This document shows positions 12,680 to 12,755 of a stretch of DNA of 12,755 nucleotides, in pieces. Under the pieces are notes generated by a model, which was given only the letters and a program-made list of their open reading frames with translations, was not told the origin of the DNA and did not search any database. A program made the position numbers and the translations under genes. Each line of letters begins with the position of its first letter. The first letter of the stretch is position 1. This DNA is from Firmicutes bacterium AF25-13AC (GTDB lineage Bacteria > Bacillota > Clostridia > Lachnospirales > Lachnospiraceae): NCBI GenBank assembly GCA_003478935.1, contig QUFP01000066.1, positions 1 to 12,755 of the forward strand, read 5' to 3'.

Positions 12680-12755
12680 GCAATTCCAAGACTGCGTCTA
12701 TACTCCATCGGACTCAAACCCCCTAATGATAGTTTGATCCTTTTATCTCTATACC
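12637..12755 (-). mobile_element. end of an IS3-family insertion sequence (continues beyond window)
   Basis: The transposase C-terminus runs in from the right edge on the minus strand, and the IS end must lie a few tens of bases past its stop. A TG-starting, G-rich stretch (about 12637-12675) is the likely terminal repeat. The precise boundary is not provable without the other end. Confidence 0.6.
12676..12755 (-). CDS. IS3-family transposase OrfB, C-terminal end only
   Basis: The minus-strand frame reads YRDKRIKLSLGG then LSPMEYRRSLGIA and stops at 12676-12678. The L-x-x-(M)SP-x-EYR pattern near the C-terminus is typical of IS3-family DDE transposases (IS150-like group), where it follows the last acidic residue of the rve domain by some 20-30 residues. 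The catalytic part is outside the window, so activity cannot be judged. Confidence 0.8.
   Translation of the reverse strand, partial: YRDKRIKLSLGGLSPMEYRRSLGIA

Overview
The window looks like chromosomal DNA from a Gram-positive, low-to-medium GC anaerobe, most likely a gut Clostridia/Lachnospiraceae-type bacterium. The reasons are strong AGGAGG ribosome sites, the tandem half-size ABC exporters, the style of the small hypothetical genes, and the IS200/IS605 and IS3 elements. This assignment is inference; no taxonomic marker gene is present.

Layout. Positions 1-3382 hold two translationally coupled ABC exporter half-transporters (CydD-like then CydC-like), closed by a bidirectional terminator at 3449-3491. 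From 3505 to about 12032 lies what appears to have been a small catabolic neighbourhood: the C-terminal stub of a major facilitator transporter, a ribokinase-family sugar kinase, a metal-dependent amidohydrolase, an alpha/beta-hydrolase esterase and a small membrane protein. Mobile DNA has hit it repeatedly. An IS605-type element (tnpA and tnpB, about 8370-10850) sits between the esterase and the amidohydrolase, and an IS3-family transposase end enters at the right edge of the window (12676-12755), overlapping a small hypothetical gene.

The main find is inside the amidohydrolase. The gene is split into an N-terminal part (8242 down to 7357) and a C-terminal part (5278 down to 4881) by an insertion of 2072 bp at 5285-7356. 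The insertion is flanked by a 6-bp direct repeat, TATATT. Removing the insert and one repeat copy restores a continuous 427-codon reading frame exactly in phase, so the element boundaries are well supported. Its ends form 13-bp imperfect inverted repeats (TATCACAGGGCAA and TGTCATAGGGCAA). Each end carries a second AGGGCAA copy exactly 25 bp further in, as expected for a transposase that binds several sites per end. I find no transposase gene inside. The element carries three small genes I do not recognise (59, about 160 and 110 aa), a leader-peptide-like mini-ORF, a 15-bp tandem repeat array, a 19-bp-period array of ACTATAYMA motifs that also occurs before another gene, several palindromes and two strong terminators. 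It reads as a compact, AT-rich, regulated cargo transposon moved in trans.

The IS605-type TnpB is also unusual. It has no CxxC zinc ribbon, and the glutamate expected in RuvC motif II is replaced by a Cys-Gly-His stretch, with candidate substitute glutamates downstream.
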